Source: an uncultured Granulosicoccus sp.
GTDB taxonomy: Bacteria > Pseudomonadota > Gammaproteobacteria > Granulosicoccales > Granulosicoccaceae
Assembly (NCBI GenBank): GCA_937924505.1
Contig: CALDSR010000029.1
Location: 1-60,098, forward strand
DNA: 60,098 bases
Direction of reading: 5' to 3'
Under the pieces are notes generated by a model. That model did not search any database, had not been told where the DNA came from, and saw nothing but the letters and a program-made list of their open reading frames with translations. Of this stretch, positions 9,190 through 16,990 are shown in pieces (the stretch's first letter is position 1; each line of letters starts with the position of its first letter). The position numbers were made by a program, and so were the translations under genes.

Positions 9190-9948
9190 ATGTCCGCTGC
9201 GCTAGTCGCCGAAAATATTCACAAACGCTTCGGTGATCTCGAGGTTTTGCGTGGTCTAAGTGTCACGGCTAATGAAGGGGACGTGATCTCGATTATTGGC
9301 AGCTCAGGCTCTGGCAAAAGCACGTTTTTGCGCTGCATCAATTTTCTCGAAACGCCGGATCAAGGTCGCATTGCGCTAGGCTCTAACGAGGTTATTGTCA
9401 GACCCGGCAAGAAGTTGTCCAAATCTGATCAACGAACCATCGAGCGTCTGCGCAGCAAGCTTGGATTTGTCTTCCAAAGTTTCAATTTGTGGTCGCATCT
9501 TTCGGTGCTCGACAATGTTACCGAGGGGCCGAAGCGAGTACTGGGTACCGAGAAATTGGCTGCCGAGGACCATGCCCGTGGGTTGCTCGACAAGGTCGGG
9601 ATCGCCGACAAGGCAGATGCTTTCCCGGTTCAGCTATCAGGTGGACAGCAGCAGCGAGTCGCTATTGCGCGGGCGCTTGCAATGGAGCCGCGCGTGTTGC
9701 TGTTTGATGAGCCGACTTCTGCGCTTGACCCGGAGCTTGTGGGTGAAGTGCTAAAAGTCATGCGAGACCTGGCGCGCGAAGGTCGGACGATGATTGTGGT
9801 GACCCATGAGATGGGTTTTGCCCGTGAGGTTTCCAATCGAACCTTGTTTCTGCACAACGGGGGCATCGAAGAGGATGGTAGTCCGGAGCAGGTTTTCGGG
9901 AATCCCGCATCAGCGCGTTGTCGGCAGTTTTTGCAGAGTGTGCTTTAG
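9190..9948 (+). CDS. Polar amino-acid ABC transporter, ATP-binding protein (HisP/OccP type)
   Basis: The 252-aa product starts at ATG 9190. It has Walker [11 protein letters not shown]-loop [16 protein letters not shown], signature [15 protein letters not shown], Walker [14 protein letters not shown] and the switch His in VVTHEMGF. The insert around residues 60-80 ([11 protein letters not shown]) and the phrase [13 protein letters not shown] are characteristic of the HisP/OccP/AotP subfamily that energises import of Arg, Lys, His, octopine and similar solutes. The stop TAG shares its G with the GTG start of the first permease. A longer start at 9124 overlaps the DUF3726 end and is not needed. 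Confidence 0.92.
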   Translation: MSAALVAENIHKRFGDLEVLRGLSVTANEGDVISIIGSSGSGKSTFLRCINFLETPDQGRIALGSNEVIVRPGKKLSKSDQRTIERLRSKLGFVFQSFNLWSHLSVLDNVTEGPKRVLGTEKLAAEDHARGLLDKVGIADKADAFPVQLSGGQQQRVAIARALAMEPRVLLFDEPTSALDPELVGEVLKVMRDLAREGRTMIVVTHEMGFAREVSNRTLFLHNGGIEEDGSPEQVFGNPASARCRQFLQSVL

Positions 9949-10799
9949 TGCTGATTGAAACGGCGACGCAATGGTTTGCCGAGTTGGCGTCCATCGATTG
10001 GGACAAGTGGATCAACTACCTGACCAATGGTAAGCATCTCGCTTGGTATGCAAGCGTTCGCTACACGATCTTTGCCGCGATTTTTGGCGCCATGCTGGCG
10101 GTTCTTTTCGGTGTGCTGGGCGCTGCAGCCAGACGTTCGGGGATTGCGCCATTGCGTTGGATTGGTACCATCTACACGACCATGGTGCGTGGTATCCCGG
10201 ATGTATTGTTCTTTTTGTTCTTTCCGCTGGCTTTCGAGCAGTTGGTCGAATTCATCATGTCACGTCAGTTGTGCACGCCTGAGGAACTGGCTACCGCATC
10301 TGCCTGGCCTCCGTGCCAGGCCGCACAATGGTATCTCAGTACTTTTGAGTACTTTGTGATGGCTTGTGTATCACTGGGTATTGTCTACGGCGCGTTCGCC
10401 GCCAATGTCGTGCATGGCGCGATGAACGCCGTACCAAAAGGGCAACTTGAAGCGGCCCGTGCCTATGGTTTCAACAGTCGTCAGGTCTTCTGGCATTTCC
10501 ACGTCAGGCAGATGTGGGTGTATGCTTTGCCGGGGTTGTCGAATGTCTGGATGCTGCTTCTAAAAGCAACCTCGTTTCTGTCATTGCTGCAGATCGCTGA
10601 CATTGTTCAGTGGGCAGATCGACTTGGTGCACCCAACTATCTCGCCCGAGTGGGCATGGTGCACCCGGACTGGCGTTGGCGATATTACTTCGTATTATTC
10701 CTTTTCTACATTCTGCTGACCGTTATTTCCGAACGCGTGTTCGAATGGTTGCAGCGACGAGCCAGTCAAGGCATGGCGCTTGAACGGGAGGACAGTTAA
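9948..10799 (+). CDS. Polar amino-acid ABC transporter, permease 1 (HisQ type)
   Basis: The start is taken at GTG 9948 in TAGTG, overlapping the ATPase stop by one base and giving 283 aa. The upstream in-frame ATG 9918 would lie inside the ATPase gene. About five hydrophobic segments are seen. The cytoplasmic coupling loop with the EAA-type motif is GQLEAARAYGFNSRQVFWHF. The insertion with Cys residues between helices (LCTPEELATASAWPPCQ) is unusual in length for HisQ and may be periplasmic. It should form the membrane pore with the next gene. Its stop overlaps the ATG of permease 2 (TAATG). Confidence 0.9.
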   Translation: MLIETATQWFAELASIDWDKWINYLTNGKHLAWYASVRYTIFAAIFGAMLAVLFGVLGAAARRSGIAPLRWIGTIYTTMVRGIPDVLFFLFFPLAFEQLVEFIMSRQLCTPEELATASAWPPCQAAQWYLSTFEYFVMACVSLGIVYGAFAANVVHGAMNAVPKGQLEAARAYGFNSRQVFWHFHVRQMWVYALPGLSNVWMLLLKATSFLSLLQIADIVQWADRLGAPNYLARVGMVHPDWRWRYYFVLFLFYILLTVISERVFEWLQRRASQGMALEREDS

Positions 10800-11554
10800 T
10801 GGACTGGTTCTCCCTTGATGCTGTGTTGCAAGATATCCAAATCTTGTTCAAACCAGCCTTGTTCAATATCTACTTTGCGCTGGCCTCCATCCCTCTGGGT
10901 TTTCCATTGGCGGTAATGCTCGCGGCGATGAAGAACAGTCGCACTCGCTGGGTCTCGCGCATCGCTCGACTCTATATCTACGCGTTTCGCGGCTCACCGT
11001 TGTTCATTCAATTTTTTATGTTCTATTCATTGATGTTGGCTTTTAATTTGAGCCACTGGAAACCGATGGGAATCGATCATATTGTCATGCACCCCTTGTT
11101 TATCGGGCCCTTGGTCCTGATTCTCAATACCAGTGCCTATGCCGCTGAAATTTTTTATGGGGCGATGCGGTCAGTCCCATTGGGTGAGATTGAAGCCGCT
11201 AAAGCGGTCGGAATGAATGGCTGGCAACGATTCAAGACCGTGACCTGGCCAAACATGTTGCGACTTGCCTGGCCGGCTTACACCAACGAGGTTGTCTTCC
11301 TGTTTCATGCAACCTCCTTGGTGTATTTCACGCTACCGGTTATCAATGACCAGAAGGATCTGATGAACAAGGCCGGCGAACTGTTCGAGCGAGACTACAA
11401 CGTGTTTCTGCATTTTACAGTGGCGGGAGCTTACTTTCTGGCAATTACATTGGTCATATTTGCCATCTCAGGAACCATCTACAAGCACTTGATGGCGCAT
11501 CTGAATGTCGGGGAGACTCCACGCCTCAGGTTCAAGCCTAACTATATACGGTAG
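10799..11554 (+). CDS. Polar amino-acid ABC transporter, permease 2 (HisM type)
   Basis: The 251-aa membrane protein has the HisM-family early motif YIYAFRGSPLFIQFFMFYSL and the EAA loop GEIEAAKAVGMNGWQRFKTV. It begins in TAATG at the end of permease 1 and ends the operon at 11554. No substrate-binding protein gene is found on either side; the gene immediately after is on the opposite strand. The importer must therefore borrow a binding protein encoded elsewhere, or use a fused or alternative one. Substrate specificity is most likely a basic or guanidino amino acid, inferred only from family and from the nearby ureohydrolase. Confidence 0.9.
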   Translation: MDWFSLDAVLQDIQILFKPALFNIYFALASIPLGFPLAVMLAAMKNSRTRWVSRIARLYIYAFRGSPLFIQFFMFYSLMLAFNLSHWKPMGIDHIVMHPLFIGPLVLILNTSAYAAEIFYGAMRSVPLGEIEAAKAVGMNGWQRFKTVTWPNMLRLAWPAYTNEVVFLFHATSLVYFTLPVINDQKDLMNKAGELFERDYNVFLHFTVAGAYFLAITLVIFAISGTIYKHLMAHLNVGETPRLRFKPNYIR

Positions 11555-11854
11555 TCACAAGGTGTCGCCGACGACTGTCGGTGTTGCGTTCCTGAAATCC
11601 GAGCGGGCCATCACGGCCGTATCCATATCACCGAGCGGTAATACGACGATAGCGTCGTCTAGGACATCGCCATTCAAATCCAGGAAAGGTGTATCAACAC
11701 GTACTCCCCGGATGTTGACAGACCTCACCCCGTAAATATTGTATAGGGTGGACTTGATTGCATTTAGCGGTTGAGTCCAAGCAGTGAGTTTGTCTTTGAC
11801 AGGATATATGCTGGTTTTGAATTGTTGCGACACTTCAGGACAGCGGAAGCTCAT
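11555..11854 (-). CDS. Possible small protein or gene fragment with an Asp-rich LDLNGD motif
   Basis: This 99-codon frame begins 20 bases inside the 3' end of the Lrp gene on the same strand and ends directly against the permease stop. The second half (FLDLNGDVLDDAIVVLPLGD) resembles the calcium-binding DLNGDGxDD loops found in FG-GAP-like or exported lipoproteins. No signal peptide or good ribosome site is seen. It may be a displaced C-terminal fragment of an exported protein rather than a working gene. Low confidence. Confidence 0.3.
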   Translation of the reverse strand: MSFRCPEVSQQFKTSIYPVKDKLTAWTQPLNAIKSTLYNIYGVRSVNIRGVRVDTPFLDLNGDVLDDAIVVLPLGDMDTAVMARSDFRNATPTVVGDTL

Positions 11855-12290
11855 CGGTATCTTTCAGTGTGGTGAGCGCTACTGATGACTTGACCTTTAA
11901 AATTGACTCGTGTCCAAGCAGTACGTCGTTGAGAATGTGTGACAGGCTTTTGAGATTTGGCACGATCAGTTTGACAAGGTAATCTGCATCGCCGGTCAGT
12001 GCATGAGCTTCCAGTACCTCAGGCAGTGAATCCAGCAATTCGCCCAAGGCGAGCCCAAGTTCTGGCGAGTGGCGAGACAAGGAAATCTCGACGAAAGCAA
12101 CGAGCTCGAGTCCTAGTGCACTCGCTGACAATTTCGCCCGATAGCCTTCGATTATGCCGGATTGCTCCAGGGCCGCGCGACGTCTCGAGCATTGGGAGGC
12201 AGACAGGCCAATTTGATCAGCAAGTTCCTGGTTGCTCAGGCGGCCATCTCGCTGCAAGGCGGTCAGAATTTTGATGTCAGTAGCATTCAT
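11835..12290 (-). CDS. Lrp/AsnC family transcriptional regulator
   Basis: The 151-aa product has an N-terminal winged helix-turn-helix (DIKILTALQRDGRLSNQELA, recognition helix SASQCSRRRAALEQSG). A C-terminal RAM/AsnC effector domain follows with HALTGDADYLVKLIVPNL, the usual ligand-sensing turn. Members form dimers to octamers and sense amino acids. It is divergent from hppD with a 134-base AT-rich spacer, an arrangement commonly seen where such regulators control tyrosine/4-hydroxyphenylpyruvate catabolism. Its most likely target is hppD, in response to Tyr, Phe or 4-hydroxyphenylpyruvate. Confidence 0.92.
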   Translation of the reverse strand: MNATDIKILTALQRDGRLSNQELADQIGLSASQCSRRRAALEQSGIIEGYRAKLSASALGLELVAFVEISLSRHSPELGLALGELLDSLPEVLEAHALTGDADYLVKLIVPNLKSLSHILNDVLLGHESILKVKSSVALTTLKDTDELPLS

Positions 12291-12424
12291 GTTTTATTCG
12301 TGTATAAAAATGTCATATTATGCGTGATGTGTGTATTTTATATGGAATTAGCGTCTGATATGCATGAAATCGGCGCATATTTTAGGCTATTCTATGCATT
12401 CACGTCACATTTGGTAGATCTCTC
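12291..12424. promoter_or_regulatory. Divergent Lrp/hppD control region
   Basis: The spacer is strikingly AT-rich compared with flanking genes. Two ATGCAT palindromes lie at 12360-12365 and 12394-12399, the first extended to ATATGCAT. T-rich runs and TATA-like strings surround them. Lrp-family proteins favour such curved AT-rich DNA, so an operator for the adjacent regulator is plausible. The exact boxes and promoters are inferred. Confidence 0.5.
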
Positions 12425-13528
12425 ATGGGCCCTTATCCTCATAACGCCGAAGTTTCAGTTATTGACGACGCTAATCCTGCGGGTACCGATGGATTTGAAT
12501 TTGTCGAATTTGCGCACCCGGATCCTGTGGCGCTCGAGTCTCTGTTCAAGCAGATGGGCTACCAGGAAGTGGCGCGGCACAAGCGGCGCAACATCTCCTT
12601 GTATCGACAAGGCGCCATCAACTACCTTCTGAATCGCGATAGCGATACGCATGCGGCAACATTCGTCACCGAACATGGTCCTTGTGCACCGGCGATGGCT
12701 TGGCGGGTAGTTGATAGTCAGCATGCCTTGCGGCGTGCGTTGGAACTGGGCGCAACTGAATACAAGGGGGACGGCAAGAGCCTTGATGTGCCTGCTGTCT
12801 ATGGCATTGGTGGATCATTGCTGTACTTTGTTGATTCCTATGGTGACAAGGGCTCACCGTACGATGCAGATTTTGAATGGCTTGGGGATGTCGATCCGAA
12901 ACCTGAAGGCGTCGGTTTTCACTATATCGATCACCTGACGCATAACGTCCAACGCGGCAATATGGACACCTGGTACCGCTTTTATGCTGATACGTTCAAT
13001 TTCAAGGAAATCCGGTTCTTTGATATCGAAGGAAAGGCGAGTGGTCTGTTCAGTCGTGCCTTGACGTCACCTTGCGGGAAAATTCGTATTCCAATCAATG
13101 AAAGCGCGGATGACAAGAGTCAGATAGAGGAATACCTGAAGGCTTATAAAGGCGAAGGCATTCAGCATATTGCTGTTGGTAGTGATGATCTCTATGCATC
13201 TACGGATGCGATTGCCGAACGTGGTCTCAAGTTCATGCCTGGTCCACCGGATACCTATTACGACCAATCAACGACGCGTGTTGTTGATCACGAGGAGCCG
13301 ATCGAGCGGATGAAGCAGCATGGCATTCTGATCGATGGTGAGGGTGTTGTCGATGGTGGAACGACTCGTATTCTACTGCAGATATTTTCCAAGACGGTCA
13401 TTGGGCCGATCTTTTTTGAATTCATTCAGCGCAAGGGTGATGATGGTTTTGGTGAAGGTAACTTTAAAGCGTTATTTGAATCCATCGAGGCCGACCAAAT
13501 TGCCCGCGGAGTACTAAAGGCTTCTTGA
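12425..13528 (+). CDS. hppD: 4-hydroxyphenylpyruvate dioxygenase
   Basis: The 367-aa product matches bacterial HPPD in length and motifs. The three iron ligands are visible as His in FHYIDHLTHNV, His in GIQHIAVGSDD and Glu in FFEFIQRKGDDGFGEGNF; the last also contains the C-terminal GFGxGNF loop that gates the active site. The enzyme converts 4-hydroxyphenylpyruvate to homogentisate in tyrosine breakdown. Neither homogentisate dioxygenase (hmgA) nor fumarylacetoacetase is present in the window, so the pathway continues elsewhere or feeds pyomelanin/quinone chemistry. It is controlled probably by the divergent Lrp. Confidence 0.96.
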   Translation: MGPYPHNAEVSVIDDANPAGTDGFEFVEFAHPDPVALESLFKQMGYQEVARHKRRNISLYRQGAINYLLNRDSDTHAATFVTEHGPCAPAMAWRVVDSQHALRRALELGATEYKGDGKSLDVPAVYGIGGSLLYFVDSYGDKGSPYDADFEWLGDVDPKPEGVGFHYIDHLTHNVQRGNMDTWYRFYADTFNFKEIRFFDIEGKASGLFSRALTSPCGKIRIPINESADDKSQIEEYLKAYKGEGIQHIAVGSDDLYASTDAIAERGLKFMPGPPDTYYDQSTTRVVDHEEPIERMKQHGILIDGEGVVDGGTTRILLQIFSKTVIGPIFFEFIQRKGDDGFGEGNFKALFESIEADQIARGVLKAS

Positions 13529-13543
13529 TCGGGTTACTTTAGA

Positions 13544-13717
13544 TTACTTGTAGATCTCGCGAGAGTCTCGGACGGGCCTTGGCGAAGCACGAGCAAGGGT
13601 TCTGAGTGGACATTGTGATAACGAGCCAATTATTGCCAACATAACGACAAATGCCGTCCAGCCATAATGATGATAGGACCAAAGCGGGAGGATTGCCCCT
13701 ATCTTAATGGTCGCGAT
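13544..13717 (-). pseudogene. Possible remnant of a membrane transporter C-terminus
   Basis: Between hppD and the VOC gene, the minus strand stays open for 57 codons with no start codon near its beginning. It reads IGAILPLWSYHHYGWTAFVV then MLAIIGSLSQ, a helix-loop-helix pattern like the last helices of a major-facilitator transporter. The frame is bounded upstream by TGA at 13718-13720. It is short enough that a chance open frame cannot be excluded. Confidence 0.3.
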
Positions 13718-13755
13718 TCAGTCGCGAAATGTTACCTGGCTTAAGGATGTCTGAT

Positions 13756-14394
13756 ATGAAATTGACACTGGACCACTTTTTCATCATGACCGCATATGGC
13801 GCTCCGGAGGGAAATCGGCTAAAGGAAATCGGTCTGCTGGAAGGAACATCAAACGATCATCCAGGCCAGGGGACAGCAAATCGTCGTTTTTTCTGTGCCA
13901 ATACAACGATAGAGTTATTGTATGTGAGGGACCGCGAAGAGGCTGTTACTGGAGTGGGGAAACGCTTACGATTCCCTGAACGAGCGCGCGATGGAGCATC
14001 ACCCTTTGGGCTAGTTGTGCGAATCGACGCTAATGCTCTGGATGCGCCATTTTCAAACTGGCACTACCAACCCGATTACTTTCCTGCCGGTCTGTTTTTT
14101 CTGATTGGTGACAATAGTGACGCGCTTCAAGAACCGATGTGCATATGCATGCCGCCGTTGTTGCCAAAGCCCGTGTCATCGCCAGAACCCTGTAATAAAG
14201 AATGGGTCATGACCGCGTTGAGAATCAGTATGCCGGGCAACGAACCATCCTCAGTGTTGAATCATTTTTCCCAGTGTGAAGGCGTTGAAATTCTGGTTGG
14301 AAAACCGCATCTCGCTGAAATCGAATTCAACTCTCGCAAGTTGGGTCGGTCGCGAGATTTTTCGCCAGAATTGCCATTGCGTGTTTACTGGTGA
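13756..14394 (+). CDS. VOC/glyoxalase-like domain protein
   Basis: The start at ATG 13756 follows AAGG at about 9 bases. The 212-aa protein opens KLTLDHFFIMTAYGAPEGNR, the pattern of glyoxalase-like (VOC fold) proteins that begin with a beta strand carrying a metal-ligand His. Later blocks (NRRFFCANTTIELLYV) fit the beta-alpha-beta-beta-beta repeat. Substrate and reaction are unknown. No other member of a pathway is fused. It lies 142 bases upstream of the Tat-exported protein and may or may not share its transcript. Confidence 0.65.
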   Translation: MKLTLDHFFIMTAYGAPEGNRLKEIGLLEGTSNDHPGQGTANRRFFCANTTIELLYVRDREEAVTGVGKRLRFPERARDGASPFGLVVRIDANALDAPFSNWHYQPDYFPAGLFFLIGDNSDALQEPMCICMPPLLPKPVSSPEPCNKEWVMTALRISMPGNEPSSVLNHFSQCEGVEILVGKPHLAEIEFNSRKLGRSRDFSPELPLRVYW

Positions 14395-14536
14395 GCGCTC
14401 TTGGCTTCACGGCTTGGTCGACAGGTGGACGCAATGTGGAGTTTCGACTTTTATGTTGCCAACACTGAACATCTTTGCGATATTGAGGTCTGATTGCACA
14501 GAAGAAAGATGTGATAGTTTGATCGGAGAAGTCCAG

Positions 14537-15028
14537 ATGAAAAGTATGCAGTACACCAGACGTAAATTCCTGACGGCTACTGGTGCGGCAATAGCCTGCG
14601 GTGTTTCTGCGCCATTTATCTCTGCACGAGCGGAGGATAAATTTGCACCATCTCGTACCATGCGCGGCGGAGCAAACAACTACACACCGGGTGCGCCGAT
14701 CGTTGATCGCATTGGTGGTGGGGGCTTCTGGATGACGGGGACCGTGCGTCGGGCTGGCGATGGCGCTTTGCTTGAAGGTCAACGGATTCAAATATGGGCG
14801 CACACGACTGAAGGCCATGAGCGCGATTGGCACAGTCATGGTGCAACACTGACCGATGCCAATGGGGAGTTTCGCTTGGAAATGCCGCAGATCGTACCCG
14901 CCTTTGGGCAGGCACATGGCCACCTTGCCTATGACAGTGACGATTTCAAAACGGTTTTCCTCCGTCCGGTCATGGCGAGCGCCAAGGATACAAGTCTGAA
15001 GGTGGACTTCGTCTTGCAGCCGGTTTGA
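14537..15028 (+). CDS. Tat-exported intradiol-dioxygenase-like protein
   Basis: The start at ATG 14537 has GGAGAA six bases upstream, giving 163 aa; a longer frame from 14276 overlaps the VOC gene and is rejected. The N-terminus has a twin-arginine signal (YTRRKFLTATGAA) and a cleavage-like ISARAED. The mature domain has the immunoglobulin-like core of intradiol dioxygenases (TGTVRRAGDGALLEG, IQIWAHT, TLTDANGEFRLEMP, then AHGHLAYDSDDF, where HGH occupies the place of the metal-binding HIH). I cannot assign the usual two Tyr plus two His ligand set, so it may be a redox or binding protein rather than a ring-cleaving enzyme. The membrane haem protein gene follows after 19 bases. Confidence 0.65.
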   Translation: MKSMQYTRRKFLTATGAAIACGVSAPFISARAEDKFAPSRTMRGGANNYTPGAPIVDRIGGGGFWMTGTVRRAGDGALLEGQRIQIWAHTTEGHERDWHSHGATLTDANGEFRLEMPQIVPAFGQAHGHLAYDSDDFKTVFLRPVMASAKDTSLKVDFVLQPV

Positions 15029-15047
15029 ATGCGTCGGGTTCGGATCG

Positions 15048-15638
15048 ATGAGCCGAATCGGTTTCGTTTTTATCTACATCGTGCTTGGATGCATAGCGTT
15101 ATTACCGATTGGCCTGGCGGCGGCGAGTCCGCTACTTACGTGGCGCGAGCCTGTTTACATCGTGGCAGGATTTGCCGGAATAATCGCCATTACGCTTATG
15201 CTTTTGCAACCGTTACTGGCTAGCGGATATTTGCCTGGCCTCTCTATCAGACGGGGGCGACATTTGCATCGCTGGGTTGGAAGCGCTTTGGTCTTGTTCC
15301 TGGTCATTCACATCGCGGGTCTTTGGATCACGAGTCCACCTGACGTGGTTGACGCGCTAATTTTCGATTCGCCAACACCCTTTTCGAACTGGGGAGTGAT
15401 TGCCATGTGGGCGGTTTTCGCGTCTGCCATTCTGGCCTTGTATCGTCGAAAATTTCGTACTCGCTTACGCGCCTGGCGCTTGAGCCACAAAAGCCTGGCG
15501 GGCGTTATCGTGATCGGGAGTGTTGTTCATGCGATGAAAGTAGAGGGGACGATGGAGATCGTCTCCAAATCCATGTTATGCGTTATCTTGATCATTATCA
15601 CCGGATTGGCATTGATAAATTTCAAACAGCAGAGTTGA
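15048..15638 (+). CDS. Ferric-reductase-like/cytochrome b561-type membrane protein
   Basis: The 196-aa protein has about six hydrophobic helices. Four His residues are placed as in ferric-reductase-like b-haem proteins: RRGRHLHRWVGS, LVIHIAGLW, RLSHKSLAG and SVVHAMKVEG. It should carry electrons across the inner membrane through one or two haems. It lies 19 bases downstream of the Tat-exported protein, so the pair could form a membrane-periplasm redox unit, comparable in layout to MsrQ with MsrP. The partner here is not an MsrP homologue. The physiological electron donor is unknown. Confidence 0.75.
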   Translation: MSRIGFVFIYIVLGCIALLPIGLAAASPLLTWREPVYIVAGFAGIIAITLMLLQPLLASGYLPGLSIRRGRHLHRWVGSALVLFLVIHIAGLWITSPPDVVDALIFDSPTPFSNWGVIAMWAVFASAILALYRRKFRTRLRAWRLSHKSLAGVIVIGSVVHAMKVEGTMEIVSKSMLCVILIIITGLALINFKQQS

Positions 15639-15781
15639 CGTCATTGATTGATCGGAAAAATAGATGACTTCGTATTATCAACGGTATGCTCGGGCATCGC
15701 TGTCGCCATTTTTTGTGCGGATTCATGTGGATCGCACCTGGCAACTTAAGATTTACTCCATTCATTACGAGGAACAGCCGA

Positions 15782-16705
15782 ATGAACACAGTTTCGAATC
15801 CTGTCGCCAACCATGAGGTTGACAGTGAAGATCTTGAAATAGATGATCGTATCTATGACCTTTATGACAAGTACTGTCATGGTTTCATGGATCGACGCGA
15901 ATTTTTAAAACGTGCCGGCGCGATCACGGTCGCAGGTGTATCCGGTTTGACGATGGCTCAGGCCCTGTTCCCCCGATACGCGCAAGCGCAGACTATTTCT
16001 TTTACCGATGAACGCATGAAAGCTCAGTACGTTACCTACCCATCACCCGGTGGCAACTCTGGAGAAATGCGCGGGTATCTTGCCAGGCCACAAACTGACG
16101 GACCCTATCCGTCCGTATTGGTCGTGCACGAAAATCGTGGTTTGAATCCTTACATCGAAGATGTTGCCAGGCGTCTTGCGGTTGAAGGCTTTCTTGCACT
16201 GGCGCCAGATGCACTACATCCGGTTGGAGGCTATCCGGGCAATGATGATGATGGACGCACGCTGCAAAAGCAACTTGACCGAGCGAAGATCATGATCGAT
16301 ATGCATAACAGCGCCAAGTATCTGAATGCGCATGAGTCATCTACAGGCAAGCTCGGATCCGTCGGTTTTTGCTTTGGCGGTGGTGTTGTAAATTTTTTGG
16401 CAACCAAGATGGGTACTGACATTCATGCGGGTGTTCCGTTTTATGGTAGTGCACCCCCTGCCGAAAACGTCGCCAGTATCAATTCACCCTTGATGATTCA
16501 AGCCGCGGAGAAGGATGATCGTATCAACGCACAATGGCCGGATTTCGAAGCCGCGTTGAAGGCTAACAATATCAGTTACGAGCGGCATCTCTATCCGGGC
16601 ACGGGACACGGCTTTCATAACAATTCAACCAAACGCTATAATGAAGACGCTGCGAATCTGGCCTGGGAACGCACCATCGCCTTTTTCAAAAGTAATCTGT
16701 CTTGA
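15782..16705 (+). CDS. Tat-exported dienelactone hydrolase family protein
   Basis: The start at ATG 15782 follows GAGGAA. The first 45 residues are acidic and hydrophilic, then a twin-arginine motif (DRREFLKRAGAITVAG) and hydrophobic stretch lead to the mature enzyme, an unusually late Tat signal. The alpha/beta hydrolase fold of dienelactone hydrolase is clear: HENRGLNPYIEDVARRL, nucleophile elbow GFCFGGG (Cys), Asp in AAEKDDR and His in GTGHGFHN, i.e. a Cys-Asp-His triad. The family opens enol-lactones after ring cleavage, and exported members have various ester or lactone substrates. Its location after the intradiol-like gene is suggestive of a periplasmic aromatic step. Confidence 0.85.
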   Translation: MNTVSNPVANHEVDSEDLEIDDRIYDLYDKYCHGFMDRREFLKRAGAITVAGVSGLTMAQALFPRYAQAQTISFTDERMKAQYVTYPSPGGNSGEMRGYLARPQTDGPYPSVLVVHENRGLNPYIEDVARRLAVEGFLALAPDALHPVGGYPGNDDDGRTLQKQLDRAKIMIDMHNSAKYLNAHESSTGKLGSVGFCFGGGVVNFLATKMGTDIHAGVPFYGSAPPAENVASINSPLMIQAAEKDDRINAQWPDFEAALKANNISYERHLYPGTGHGFHNNSTKRYNEDAANLAWERTIAFFKSNLS

Positions 16706-16730
16706 TGCTGATAGACACTTAAGTTTTAAA

Positions 16731-16826
16731 TCAAGTGTAGTGGGTGCAGGCTCGGCTGGATGTGTCGTTGCGGCCGAGTTTGCACCAACGCTTGTATCCT
16801 CGCTGCACCTGGACCTACGCGTGTAG
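16731..16826 (+). pseudogene. Remnant of a GMC oxidoreductase N-terminus
   Basis: In the gap after the dienelactone hydrolase, one frame reads SSVVGAGSAGCVVAAEFAP, the signature FAD-binding start of GMC (choline/alcohol) oxidoreductases (VVGAGSAGCVLA). It lacks a start codon in a suitable place and ends at TAG after 31 codons, so only a scrap survives. It probably records a deletion or recombination event. Confidence 0.5.
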
Positions 16827-16869
16827 TTGCGCTGCACCTGCACTCGAGCTTGCACAGGGGAGAATTGGG

Positions 16870-16990
16870 TCAATGTCGTTGAACAATGATCCTGGGAAAT
16901 AGATTCATCCCAGTGATGAATAAATCGTTCGCTGTCTTCGGTGTAGGAGCGTAGTTCTGCGTTGATAATCGTGTGGTTTTCCAGATCAAC
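16870..16990 (-). pseudogene. Probable remnant of a CocE/NonD-type hydrolase C-terminus
   Basis: Immediately downstream of the FMN dehydrogenase stop, in another frame on the same strand, the sequence reads DLENHTIINAELRSYTEDSE followed by RFIHHWDESISQD. This resembles the last strands of the X-Pro dipeptidyl-peptidase/CocE-NonD hydrolases, which end with a strand like LxAYEGDxxVFxRxWDExIPRD. Only about 40 codons are present. The match is from memory of the family pattern, so confidence is modest. Confidence 0.35.

Noticed and set aside
16641..16826. 61-codon frame overlapping the dienelactone hydrolase end
   Set aside because: The first part is a shadow of the hydrolase; only the GMC scrap at its end is informative.
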